Of a stretch of DNA of 64,000 bases, positions 33,268 to 44,010 are shown piece by piece. The translations under genes and the position numbers were made by a program. The notes beneath the pieces are model-generated. The model was not told the origin of the DNA and ran no database searches. It was given only the letters and a program-made list of their open reading frames with translations. How positions within the stretch are numbered: the first letter of the stretch is position 1; the number at the start of each line of letters is the position of its first letter. The stretch is from Nephrocerus scutellatus (taxonomy: Eukaryota > Arthropoda > Insecta > Diptera > Pipunculidae), in contig OX352763.1 in the NCBI GenBank assembly GCA_947095585.1, positions 32,971,462 through 33,035,461 of the forward strand. The letters run 5' to 3'.

Positions 33268-33654
33268 TTACATGGAATTCGGGATGATAAATTAACTCGT
33301 AGCAGTATAATTTACAATGATGTACGTAATTGGTTAATAATGTACGAGTGCTTGGTGGCTTCCGGTTTAAGCAACCAGCTGAGTGACTTAGTATTGTACC
33401 GCTTTTCTAACGTGATATTGATAAAAAGGGATGCAGATATGAATAATAATTTCAGTTATAATAATCATATGGTTTGGGTAAGATGTTGACATAAAGGAAC
33501 TGGTAAAAAAACATTTACGTTCTTAAACAATATAATTGTCTCTTACAATAATTTATGTTTATTGAAATTTTTTCTTGTTTTGAAACAAGAACTAACTTAA
33601 TTAACTAGCATACTTTACATACTTTAGATGATACTAATTCTTACTAAGCTAAGC
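33268..33654. other. Unassigned intronic DNA
   Basis: AT-rich sequence between the small ORF and LINE-A copy 4. Nothing recognised. Confidence 0.45.
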
Positions 33655-33812
33655 TAAGTGGAGAAGGCTTCAAGCAAAAACCACCGCTCAAAGACCGGTT
33701 TGGTAATATTGGAGCTTTTGAAAAGCAATTCAAGCGTTCTGGCAACCACCAATCATCCGCGAAGCGTGGATAACACGAAAAATTCCCGACAGTTGGAAAG
33801 AAGGCGACCTGA

Positions 33813-34319
33813 GTGACTGTTAAAACTCTACTCAATACGATTGCGAAGGTTTTGGCTTTTCTAATACTAGATCGTATATCATCAACTGTGAAAAGTCTTC
33901 TGCGACGTGACGTGAACAAGCCGGATTTAGGCCTAATCGATCCTGCGTGGACCACATCAACACACTGCGGATTATTATTGAACTTATTATTGAATGTAGA
34001 ATGGAGGTTACCGCTGTTTCTCTTGTTCGTGGATTTTGAGCGAGCTTTTGACACTATATCCAGACCCGCTATTTGGAACGCACTGCAAAATTTGGGTGTA
34101 CCGGAAACAATCGTGGATCTCATTCGTGAACTCTATAAAGATGCGGCATGCAGTGTTCGCTTCAAAGGCAAGCAAAGTGCCAATTTTTACATCACCAAAG
34201 GAGTACGTCAAGGTTGTGTATTATCACCACCGCTCTTTTTGGTCGCCCTGGACAGTGTAATGATGCAAACAAACATCGAAGCTCCGAATGGAATACAATG
34301 GCGTCCATTTCTTGAATGA
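33813..34319 (+). pseudogene. LINE-A reverse transcriptase, palm (frame 1)
   Basis: The frame reads TLLNTIAKVLAFLILDRISS, then a scrambled AGFRPNRSCVDH region, then FLLFVDFERAFDTISRPAIW (box A with its catalytic Asp) and ITKGVRQGCVLSPPLFLVALD (box B). It shifts to the next frame near 34290-34319, just before the YADD box. Upstream, the TAA after GDLSDC at about 33822 also breaks it. Function in the family: reverse transcription of the element's RNA at a nicked target. Confidence 0.85.
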
Positions 34320-35100
34320 TCTTGATTACGCTGATGACATCTGCCTTATGAGACACACGTTCACGGATATGAAGTCAAAAATGGAAAGTTTGATCTCAAA
34401 TGCAAGACGAGTCGTATTGAAATACAACATGAGCAAAATTAAAATGATGCGCATCGAAACTGGTATCATGACTCCTCTGACGCTAAGCTTGGACGATCGA
34501 GTGATAACCATCGAGGACGTAGAAGAGTTTTGTTATCTTGGCAGTATTATAACGAAGGATGGTGGTTCGGAGACAGATATATCGTCTCGCATATATAAAG
34601 TCCGCCACGCATATCACCAACTTAACAAAGTGTGGCGCTCTCGTAACATCTCGAGACGAACAAAAATTCACATCTTCAACTCAAGTGTGATATCCGTCCT
34701 TCTGTATGGTTGTGAGACCTGGCGAGTTACAGATTCTGCAACAAAAAGACTCCAGGTTTTCATCAATAAGTGTCTAAGAAGAGTGTGTTGCATATTCTGG
34801 CCCAACACGATATCAAACAACGACCTGCAACAAGTAACGTCTAGTCAAACACTTGCGATTAAGATACGGCGAAGAAAGTGGCGGTGGATAGGTCACACTC
34901 TGAGGAAACCGGATGATGATATTGCAAAAATGGCGTTTGAATGGAATCCACAAGGAACACGACGAAGGGGGCGCCCACGTATCACATGGATGAGATCAGT
35001 GTTGAATGAGTCGGGGACTACTGGAACGTGGCGAGAAATTAAACGACTAGCGCAAGATCGACGAGGATGTAGGAACTATGTTTCTGGCCTATGCTTCTAA
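34288..35100 (+). pseudogene. LINE-A reverse transcriptase, C-terminal half (frame 2)
   Basis: 270 open codons without interruption, starting just before NDLDYADDICLMRHTF, the intact catalytic YADD box. The order then is VEEFCYLGSIITKDGG, the thumb-like NKVWRSRNISRRTKIH, SVLLYGCETWRVTD, RRVCCIFWPNTISN, and the C-terminal KIRRRKWRWIGHTLRKPDD and RRRGRPRITWMRSV motifs. It ends FWCGSYVSGLCF-like (GCRNYVSGLCF) with a normal stop at 35100. Such a long clean frame suggests a relatively young insertion. The missing 5' part and one frameshift make the copy inactive. The same C-terminal blocks are scattered at 3540-3866 and 16050-16190. Confidence 0.88.
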
Positions 35101-35300
35101 CTGAGCAATATTAGCTTATTTGTATTGTAAAAAAAAATCAAAATGTTTATAATATAAATAAATAAATGGAAAAAATAAATGAATAAAGGAAAACAAAAAA
35201 AAATCTTACTTAAATATCAAATTGGCGCTACATTTCGGAGTGGACCTAGACATCAACTATCAGGCACTCCAATAAACACAGTCTTTTTTTAATTGCCTAC

Positions 35301-35408
35301 AGTGTTAAAGTCAAGGCTGCTGCTAAACCAAAAGCTGTTACCGCTTCTGCAGCTAAACCAAAAAAAAAAATTGCTACAGCAGGGAAGAAAGCTGCACATA
35401 ATAAGTAA
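35301..35408 (+). pseudogene. Histone H1 tail-like fragment
   Basis: A 35-codon frame reads SVKVKAAAKPKAVTAS, AAKPKKKIATAG and KKAAHNK, then TAA. The Lys/Ala/Pro-rich composition with repeated AKPK is that of the C-terminal tail of histone H1. No globular domain precedes it, and the frame closes upstream at the poly-T at 35284-35291. A 'cttttttttaattgcctacag' stretch just before it looks like a splice acceptor, but that may be chance. Most likely a scrap of an H1 gene or retrocopy. It could also be another Lys/Ala-rich protein. Confidence 0.45.
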
Positions 35409-36529
35409 AATGTATACTTTTCAAGACGGTCAGATTTTCAACAAAAATAATCGCTTTGAAGTTGACACTGTGCTGTCTCTCTGGGTTAGCGTTGATGTCC
35501 TATTTACTATACATGCCCTAGCCCATAACCATCTTAAACATACAGTCCTTTTATTTGCTTTACTAACTACCTAAAATTTAGAGCTGTCTATTGTGACGTT
35601 ATGAACAATACGTTGATGTTGGATGTCCCTTCTTGTTGACAGCACATTACTTGGCTGGCCTCGTCAACTGCCAATTTCTGTCGGTTTTGCCACATTGCTG
35701 ACAGCTCCCTTCCAGGTTCTTTCAGTACACCAGTAATTCAACATAAAAGTGTTCCTGCTCTATCGCGAGTATCTGAGTTTGATTTTAAAATCACATGACA
35801 GCGCGTCACCTTCCGCGATATGCCCCTTTGACTTATTTTCTATAATCTGCGTAGTAAGAATATTTGGCCGACCATGAACTTTCCTGGCCTTAATCCGCAC
35901 TGAAAGGATTTTATTGATGATGTTACGTATACTATTTGCTCTATAGTTGGTTTTCTTTCTTGTGGATCGGAAAAACAATGCTAAGATTTCATCCATTATG
36001 AGTCCTTTTATCTGACCAAATTTAAAAGGGTAAGCTGTGTATGCACTTTATCTCCTACAGTTTTAAAAAGCTCGGCCAGTAACACAAGCAGCTTTGTGAT
36101 TATTATGTTTGGATGTTTTAATCCTCACCTCATACTGTTCAGCAGTTTTTCTTCCTTATCTCATGCGGGTTTTTTTGATTTGACATGTTATTCTTATCAT
36201 TTGGTACAACTCTTCAGCACTATTCCTAGGGTAGCATATCTCAATGCTTTTGATCGCGTACTTCTCTTGCTTTTTCCTTCTTCTTTGGAAAATCCTGTGT
36301 TTCTCTTGCTCACAAGTAATTTTTGTCCTTTTTTTGCAGCGCCGTTAAGTACAATTGCTGTTTTGTTGCAAGCGCCTGCCTGCATTTGTCAACAAATTTC
36401 GCTGTGGTGGTCCATCGATAGCGGTGTATCTGATAGCTTTTTTGTAGCGTAGCCACTGATCCTCGACATTTGATTATGGTGGCACAGGATTTGCCATGCC
36501 GGTCTGGGATACACGATTTCATCCATTCG
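35409..36529. other. Unassigned, possible LINE linker debris
   Basis: Minus-strand frames of 60-78 codons (35760-35996, 36197-36385) lie downstream, in the LINE sense, of the endonuclease scrap at 36530. They could be its decayed continuation, but I see no diagnostic motif. Confidence 0.35.
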
Positions 36530-36850
36530 ACGCTATCGCACAGTGATTCTCCGTGCCTGTGGCGTTTGGTATATCCTCATTCGCACCTTGATTGCAACTT
36601 GATATTGATCCAAATCAATGTTGGTAAGTCGAAAAGTGCCGACATCTATAACACTGGAGGTATGTTTCGTGTCGATCGTATCAATCGTGATCAATTTTGT
36701 TGATGGTGTTTTTATCCGGAAACCGCCAAGTTCCATTTTGGACATTGGAATGAGGAAACTGTATGCCTGCTATAGTGACATTTTTTTACCCACGCTTCCT
36801 TTAGTAAAGTTAATTCGCCGAAGTCCGTGTCCAGAATTGGTGTAGTTAAG
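36530..36850 (-). pseudogene. LINE-G endonuclease C-terminal fragment
   Basis: The minus strand reads NGTWRFPDKNTINKIDH at about 36735-36690 and, after a frame change, KHTSSVIDVGTFRLTNIDLD followed by QYQVAIKVRMRI. This lines up with the TWxSPDGxTxNQIDH and VRTFRGANIDSDHYLV wording at the end of RTE-type LINE endonucleases (compare 61200-61320). The catalytic SDH has become LDQ. Only the end of the domain is left. Confidence 0.65.
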
Positions 36851-38379
36851 GCTCGACAAAGATGTCCTCCTTTCTGATTTAAGCATTAAATTTACGTAAC
36901 TCAATATTTGTGTTATATTTTCGGCGTAAGTTTAGTTGAAGAGAGAACCTTCTCATAGAAGAAAGAATCCTTTATTCTGCGTGGAGGGCGAATACTGCAT
37001 TAAATAGGACCAATAGTCATTTAATATGTACGCTGACAAAGATATGGGCAAGCTCATACAAAATCAGCGGGAATTAAAATAATGTGGTAAAAAAAAACTC
37101 TTTAACACTATGGTAAAGGCTCTGTTCATCATGCTCTTTTCAATCCTGAAAACAAGATCATGAAGAGCCAGACTCACAGGATTTACCACACGCTTCGTCC
37201 AAAGACGAGGGACGTTTGAATTTCCCGCGCAGTAACTTTAAATGCAATACTGTTCCCGTCAACTGCAATCTATTAATAGACAACTGTCACATTTTGAGCA
37301 AGCTGAGTCATTTAGTCTCTGTTTGACAGCTTCTTTCTTTCTTATCGAAAAACCAAAAATTTTTATGTTTGGTTTTATGGTTTTTGGCAACATTTTTTGC
37401 GAATGACTTTAAGAGGAGTTTATATAAAACTTTAGCTTTCTATATATATGACAGACATAGGTATCGACTAACCGATAAATCCTGGGACCAAAAAATGGCT
37501 CTTTTTTTCTTACTAACAACGCTTATGTTGGGTCTTACCATACCTTAGTACATATTTAGATTATTAAAACTCATTTTATTTTTGTAATTATTTTCTAATG
37601 TAAATCCAAAAATCGACATGAAAGTCGACATGAAATTCTGTTATTCATGAATATAAAAATGTTTAGAATACACGTACGTGGATCAAGCTTTAAAACAAAT
37701 AGCGAAGAAAAAAAGTGCGAGAATAGTTTATTCTATATTCAACTATATTGTATGAAGAAAATAATTTATAAATATGCAAATTTCAAAGGTGGCTTTATTT
37801 TAAGCACAAATGTAAACATTGTATGGAATTTGAATATTTATTTATGCCATCATTGTTAATGTGGGCCAGTTTCACTATTCATAATTAAAACTTTTGGAAC
37901 TGCACAGTACACATCATAATTGTTTATATCGGAAATGGAATTTTCTGTATTATGATTGCTAGCATTTAAGTAAATTAGCGAATGAATTTCACATCTACGT
38001 AACAAATACATTTGTGAGCTATAATTTTAGAACATAATGCCAAAACGGTCAGATCATTGGTCAAGTTTTAATTAAATTTTTGTTAATGTATTATTGAATA
38101 GGTAATACGCATACGTCAAAAGCGTTCGTTGTATTTCGAATACAAATTTAGCAAAAACTTTTCACAACGAGATCAGATGTTCAATATTTGAATATCGACT
38201 TGTGAGCAATAGCTTGTCACCAAGTGAGTCGTCTATTCTCACAGCTGACTGTGCATCCGCCATCGCAGATGTGTTGACGTTGTTGAACGCGCCTTCAATG
38301 TTTAGGAATGTGTAGAAAGTGTAGAGAATTGTCGATAGAATTTACGTGTGCATAGCTATTTCTACAGATTTTTCCTTGC
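36851..38379. other. Unassigned AT-rich intronic DNA
   Basis: No transposon domain. At 37100-37190 there is a weak inverted repeat (ggctctgttcatcatg against gatcatgaagagcc). Otherwise nothing recognised. Confidence 0.5.
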
Positions 38380-38660
38380 AATACGCATCTTGGTCAGTAG
38401 AGTCTGTTGTCAGTGCTATGGCCTACGTGGGAATCAATCAGTCTTTTTAGTGTCTTCAAGAGGAATGATGATAGACTGATGGGTCTGAGATCTTTTCGAC
38501 TAACATGAGATCATTTGACGGCTTTGGGTATGAAAACTACCTTTACTTCTCTCCATAAAACTAGAATGTAAACCAGATCGAACAACTCTTAAGAATTGTC
38601 TCTAACAAAGGTAGAATAATATCCGAAGTCCTTTGCAGTTCGGCTGGAATTATGCAGTGC
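38380..38660 (-). pseudogene. RT finger fragment, LINE-D-like (LOA type)
   Basis: The minus strand reads, across frames, CIIPAELQRTSDIILPLLET, VVFIPKAVK and RKDLRPISLSSFLLKTLKRL. The last phrase is the conserved RT finger motif of LOA/R1-type LINEs, and the copy at 53150 has RSYRSISKSSFLLKSMEKL at the same place. The palm is absent. Confidence 0.65.
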
Positions 38661-41339
38661 TTTTTCGTGAATGTGTATGTGAAGGATAGTGTTTCTCAAT
38701 CTTTTGAGTGCTTGCAAAGATATAAACCACAATCACAGAAATTCTTACAGTGATTTTCAAACTTTTAAAAAAATTGCTTAACATTTTTGTTGTAAGACAA
38801 TTGACAATACAAGCTGGGGTTCCGTTTATTTGTATAACGGGTCGATGCCACAATCTTACTCTCATATTGTAGCGATATCTCTTCGATGCTTGCACTCGTC
38901 GAATTGGAAACTTAAATATTAGGGGCAAATTTACCTTCATTATATAAACAATTATAAAAATAAAAACACTTGATACTTCAGAAATCTCTTTAGGTCGAAT
39001 GTTATTGATGAAGTTCATGGACATTATAGTAAAATTGAAAAGTTAATTCGTGTAGACAAGTACGTCAAAGTTAGTTCATTTTTATTATATATTATAAAAA
39101 AAAGATCAAATTCCACTTTTTGTTTATTTAATTAATTGTTTAAATATTCATTTGATGTATGTTAATTAATTCATAATATTGAAATATTACACTAGCGCAG
39201 TTTATTGCTTTACGCAGCCCACCTACTGTTTAATTGAAAAATCACGTATATATCACATATAGATGTAATCAATATACATTTTTAGTTAGTTAGAGAAATA
39301 TTTTGTTAATGGCGTTTCGAAAACCCCATTTTAAATAATTATGTTAATAATTTCAGTATTTTCTCTCAAATGTTCATTATGTCTCGTTTCGATTGTACTA
39401 ATTGCGTGCGTGTTTTTGCTGCTTGTTTAATTAAAAAAATAAAAAATTCTTCGAAATAGCATGCACGTCAATACAGAATGAGATTTGAGTGTTTTTCTTT
39501 TATTCCCTACCCCACCCCGCCAGCGTTCACTACATTTGTTTATCGAATTAGAGATGAAAGCGAGAGAGGTAGTGTCGTATATTGTATCTCAAGAATAGCC
39601 AGTGTTAGTTTATCTAACTTTAATTAATTGCATAATTAAATAGAAACACTTTGCAGTGAAGAAAAAAGTGTTGTTGTTGTTGGCCCAAATAGGTACACGT
39701 CGCACTAATCTGCGATTGAGTGCGCAGCAAACCTCGCGTTTCAAGAGATACTTGCATTGTTTATTTTTGTTTCGTTTTGTTGGTAAAATGCGATACAACA
39801 ACAAAAGCGGAAAATGAAAACAACAAATGATGTAGATAGAGTACGAGCACGAGTATACCAAAATAGTGCACTTGCACTGCAATAACAACAACGAAAACAA
39901 GAGTACATATATTTCTTTCTGTTTGTTGTTAATGGAACTTTCTGACCTAAATCGCTTGAATTAAGGTGATTAAAGTGCTATTGATTATTTGAATAGTTAT
40001 GTATATGTGTGAACTATCTGCGAATACATTCAAGCTAAACTAACCTAAACTAAAGATTAAGCATAATGTTGTCCATTCGATGCTGTGGCTATTTTTGTTG
40101 GCCTTTCATCAAACAACTTCTACCTGTTGTGCTAACGCCTGGCGGTAATATTTCTTTTAAGTCAGAACTTACTCAGAACTCTAATTGTTTATTGCAAAAG
40201 CTTGAACTGTTTTTAGTTTTAAAAAAAATCAGCAGGTAATAAAAACAAAAGCGAACTCCCATGAATTGCCATTCGGTGCCATAAATCGCATTAAGTTCAA
40301 TTAGCTTCACTTCCGAAAACCAAAATAAATCGATTACGCACACCTCACTATACTCGTACTTCCAAGTTCAAAAATCAACAAAGCCAAAGATGTAAACAGC
40401 TGCGGAAGATGAAACAGAAAAATAGGAACCATACAAGCGGCATTAACTGACTTTCTCATAACTTACAACTTTTGTAATTTTTTGTGTCACGTTAGAGGAA
40501 AGTTCAAATTGGAACATTTCAGATAATAATCACAATAATTTTAAAAATTGGCCGCCTTTATAGTTCTTCTACTGCTCGATTATCAAAACCGCCCATCACG
40601 AGCAGGGATGGTATAAATCGACTTAATTCCCTTCTTTAATGTTCAAAATCTTGTAGAAGTTGTCACAAAATAAAAGACCCAGCCCAGCAGTAGTGCTGGT
40701 GATAAAAATTCCGACAAAATCTACACCGACAAGTACTCGCACAAACTTTTAGTCGAAAGGGTAAAGTAGGTGAGTGAGTGCTCCGGCACGGCGTGTTAGT
40801 TGGGAATCGTTCGGGTTGGTAGCAAATGACTAACTAAATTATGGGCAGTTAAAATTAATGTTTTTATATTATAAATTCTCCAGACCTAACCGAACCAGCA
40901 AAGAACCGCACCGCACCAAATTCATTTCGGTTTAATTTTGTTTTTAGCGCCGCCACCGTAGCCGCCATTGCTGATGTAGCCTTCTTCGTGTGGCCTTACG
41001 TACAGTGCAATGTGGATTAATTTATGAGATTTTCATTGGTTAGGAATTTCTTGGAAAAACAATCAACTTACCGCACTGTAAAGTGGGGATATTTTTAGAT
41101 TAAGCCATTCGTTTTGCTGATATTGATATGTAAATCAATGTGCAATTTATTTAAATATTTACGCCGATTCGAATGATAATTGTCGAGTCACTGATTTAGT
41201 CATTTAATTTGAGTGAAAACGACGAGCAAACTGAAGGAATAAATGGTTTTATAACTTAAATTGTTGCTTAAGAAACTGTTGTTATTACAACTTTCAATCA
41301 TCTCTTCGTTTTTATCTCTCATAGTCATCAATTTGGCTA
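38661..41339. other. Unassigned AT-rich intronic DNA
   Basis: The longest stretch of the intron without recognisable transposon sequence. Very AT-rich with poly-A/T tracts, a poly-GTT patch near 39670 and (AAC)n words near 39790-39900. The minus-strand frames at 38650-39024 and 39610-39900 have no family resemblance. Possible regulatory DNA of Netrin cannot be judged without comparison to relatives. Confidence 0.5.
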
Positions 41340-42020
41340 AACAACAAAGGTCCGGTCACTGTTCAACGATGTCAACATCGGCGTTACGCTCGTATTTCTC
41401 ATCATTATATAGAGTCTCCAAAATCGTTCTTTCTTGCATACGGCGCCAAAAATTCTACGTAGGAGTTCAGAATGCTTATCTCTATGCAGCCAAATCTCGG
41501 ATCTATATGTAAGTGCAGGTATGACCATTGTATTGTACACCACAGGCTTGAATCTCATGATTAAATCCTGGATTTAAAATTTTTTGATACACTACCGTAT
41601 GATTTGTTGGCTTTAAGGAGCAGTGCACATAGCTCTGGTTCCCTACTCTAAAATACTAAAAATGACCCGAGAGAGGTGAAGGATTGCACTTTTTCTAATT
41701 GGCGCCCCACTATCTTAATTGAGGGATGTTGAATCTTCTTCCACCAGACGTGTGCCTAAATGTACTTCGTTTTGTTCTCATTTATGTGCAGGAACAAATA
41801 TTGTACCACCCGCTTGATCTGGATGAAAGCATCTTGTTCAATTCTTCAGTTTATACCAATAATGTCAATATCATCTGCGTAAGTATTTCGATGAACCTAC
41901 AGAGAATGGTTCCCCTCACCGTTACATCAGAGTCTCGGATCACTTTGTTTAACACCAGGTTGAAGAGGACTAAGTTCAGTTCATCCCTTTGTTGAAGCCC
42001 TAAATATACATATTTATTAT
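41340..42020 (-). mobile_element. LINE-B fragment, minus strand
   Basis: Minus-strand pieces: FNLVLNKVIRDSDVTVRGTI at 41990-41930 (palm), VYNTMVIPALTYRSEIWLHR at about 41540-41480, then LLRRIFGAVCKKERFWRLY. All correspond in order to 62270-62850 of the long copy. The YADD region reads ILTQMILTLL, so the catalytic box is destroyed. A deletion lies between palm and thumb. Confidence 0.75.
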
Positions 42021-42195
42021 AAAAGTCGTACATAAGTCATGCCAGCCTATCAGTTTATCAGTTTATCACTTTATCAGTATTAAATATAGCATATCCCAAT
42101 TATCTGTTATGTAGCTGACCTTATCTATTTGTCGACTTTATGTCCATAGAGGCTCGAAATGGGGATGATGTTTTGTTGACCACATTTTGTATATA

Positions 42196-43493
42196 CAGGG
42201 TGTTTTTTTAAGAGGTTGCCGATTTTTTTTTTGAATAAAACACATATAAAATTATGAAATGACCAAAATTTTTTTTTATTTGGTAGATAATTTTTTGGCA
42301 TTTACCATTTAAACACAATTTCTGGCATATGGCTACCACGACTATTTTTCACAAATGTCATTCTGGAGGTCCAATTTTCCAGCACTTTTTCAAGCATTTG
42401 AGGGCGTATGTCAGCAATGACACGTTGAATATTGGTTTCCAAAGCGTCAATCGATTGAGGTTTATCCACATAAACCAATGACTTCACGTATCCCCACAAA
42501 AAGTAATCGAGTGGCGTCAAATCGCACGAACGCGGAGGCCAATTCACCGGACCATTTCTCGAAATAATGTTGTCGTTGAAAGTTTCTTTCAATAAGTCGA
42601 TTGTTTCACGTGCTGTATGGCAAGTGGCACCATCTTGTTGAAACCACATTTCATCCATATCCATATCTTCAAGATTTGACAACAAAAACTCATTTAACAT
42701 GGTTCTGTATCGATTTCCATTCACGGTAACGCGTCGTCCTTCCTCATTTTTAAAGAAATATGGACCGATGATCCCACCAGCCCATAGACCGCACCAAACA
42801 GTACATTTATCAGGATGCATTGGTAATTCTTGAACGGCGTGTGGATTATCTTTGCTCCAAATGCGACAATTTTGTTTGTTGACGTATCCATTTAACAAAA
42901 AATGCGCCTCATCACTGAAGAGAATTTTACGGTAAAAAAATGGATCTTCGTTCAATTGATTTAACGACCAATCACTGAATTCACGGCGCAAACGATGGTC
43001 GTGTGGCTTTAATTCTTGCACCAATTGAATTTTGTATGGCACCAAACCCAAATCTTTACGTAAAATTTTCCATAAAGTCGATGGACAAAGTCCAATTTGC
43101 TGAGCACGACGACGAATCGATAAATTGTCGTTTTCTTCGACACTGGCCTCAACGACAGCAATATTTTCTTCTGTACGAACTCTTCTCATTCTTGTCGGTG
43201 GCTTGGCATCCAAAAGAGTGAATGTAGACCGAAATTTGGTAATTACGTTCTTTATGGTGGTCTCTGACGGACGATTATGTGCACCATAAAATTCACGAAG
43301 TGCTCTATAAACATTTTTAATTGAACACTGATTTTGAAAATAAATTTCCACGATTTGAAAACGTTGTTCTGGAGTTAACCTATTCATAATGATTTGCCAA
43401 ACAATACTGATTAGAAATGCCACTTTGAGCTGTCAAAACAAAAAAATAAAACGACATCTATCGGAAAAACAAACCTCCTAAAAAAACACCCTT
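42196..43493 (-). mobile_element. Mariner transposon 2, DD41D type, apparently intact
   Basis: 1,298 bases with terminal inverted repeats: left cagggtgtttttttaagagg, and right (minus strand) aagggtgtttttttaggagg. TA target duplications lie on both sides, at 42194-42195 and 43494-43495. It contains one uninterrupted transposase gene on the minus strand. Complete ends, intact target sites and an open gene indicate a recent insertion. Members of this superfamily move by cut and paste into TA sites. Confidence 0.93.
42302..43387 (-). CDS. Mariner transposase, DD41D, full length
   Basis: 361 codons from the ATG at 43387 (MNRLTPEQRFQIV), chosen over an in-frame ATG 12 codons upstream because MxRLTxEQR is the usual family start and the sister copy at 6751 begins the same way. 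Residues 1-60 form the first helix-turn-helix, and residues about 75-115 the second (ENDNLSIRRRAQQIGLCPST). The catalytic triad is Asp159 (ILFSDEAHF), Asp252 (WFQQDGATCHTA) and Asp294 (DLTPLDYFLWGY), with 41 residues between the second and third Asp. Classical mariners have 34; DD41D is the spacing reported for the rosa group from Ceratitis. No stop or frameshift. The protein ends VFKW. It would bind the terminal repeats and cut both DNA ends in the nucleus. Confidence 0.93.
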   Translation of the reverse strand: MNRLTPEQRFQIVEIYFQNQCSIKNVYRALREFYGAHNRPSETTIKNVITKFRSTFTLLDAKPPTRMRRVRTEENIAVVEASVEENDNLSIRRRAQQIGLCPSTLWKILRKDLGLVPYKIQLVQELKPHDHRLRREFSDWSLNQLNEDPFFYRKILFSDEAHFLLNGYVNKQNCRIWSKDNPHAVQELPMHPDKCTVWCGLWAGGIIGPYFFKNEEGRRVTVNGNRYRTMLNEFLLSNLEDMDMDEMWFQQDGATCHTARETIDLLKETFNDNIISRNGPVNWPPRSCDLTPLDYFLWGYVKSLVYVDKPQSIDALETNIQRVIADIRPQMLEKVLENWTSRMTFVKNSRGSHMPEIVFKW

Positions 43494-43529
43494 TAGTTGC
43501 TTTTTAAAAACATTCATTTAACTTAAATT

Positions 43530-44010
43530 GACCCCTTTTTGTCTGTATTTTCGACCAATTTGAGGTCCTTTTTAACCACCTTCCATACGACCTAGAGAGC
43601 TAAATTAAATGTGACATTGCTGCGCGTGTGACGGTTCGAAATTTTTGTTTTTTCGACTTCTTTGGGGTCCTTTTTAACCAAATTCCACACGAGCTAGAGA
43701 GCTGAAATTTGCTGAGTATCTAAGTCCAAGAAAGCATTTCTTATTTTTTGGGTATGACGCGTGTCACGTGTGGCGTTTGTGATGGGTTGAAATTTTTGTT
43801 TTTCGACTTCTTTGAAGTCCTTTTTAACCAACTTCCACATGACCTGGAGAGCTGAATTTTGTGTCTAAGTCCAAAATAGCATTTTTATATGCCACGTATG
43901 ACGCGTGTGAAACGTGTGATGGTTTGAATTCGCGCCATTTTCTCTATTTTTAAGGTCTATGTATATCCCGCTTTTGACGAGTGTTGCGAGTCGCGTGTGG
44001 CGCGTGTGAA
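43530..44010 (+). repeat. DTR2 tandem repeat
   Basis: Three degenerate units, anchored by 'ggtcctttttaaccaccttc' at about 43564, a similar word at 43666 and another at 43816, so steps of about 102 and 150 bases. Each unit continues with acgacctagagagctgaaatt-like wording, a CGTGTGACGTGTGG-like block rich in GTG and CGTGTG, and ttgaaatttttgttttt. The same units occur at 17930-18215. Mariner 2 sits about 35 bases to the left. Confidence 0.8.

Larger units (their letters stand above)
33655..35185 (+). mobile_element. LINE-A copy 4, 5'-truncated, best-preserved RT
   Basis: Begins within the RT N-terminal region (IREAWITRKIPDSWKEGDLSDC at 33760-33820), so the endonuclease is missing, as usual for a 5'-truncated LINE insertion. 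The coding part ends at 35100 and is followed by a short 3' tail with 'aatataaataaataaatgga' repeats. Two long frames (33813-34319 and 34288-35100) are offset by a single frameshift near 34300. This is the least decayed RT of the family in the window. Confidence 0.85.

Noticed and set aside
33644..34123. 159-codon minus-strand frame
   Set aside because: Shadow of the LINE-A reverse transcriptase coded on the other strand.
41261..41512. 83-codon plus-strand frame with hydrophobic start
   Set aside because: Its second half is antisense to LINE-B C-terminal code. The hydrophobic start is AT-rich chance sequence.
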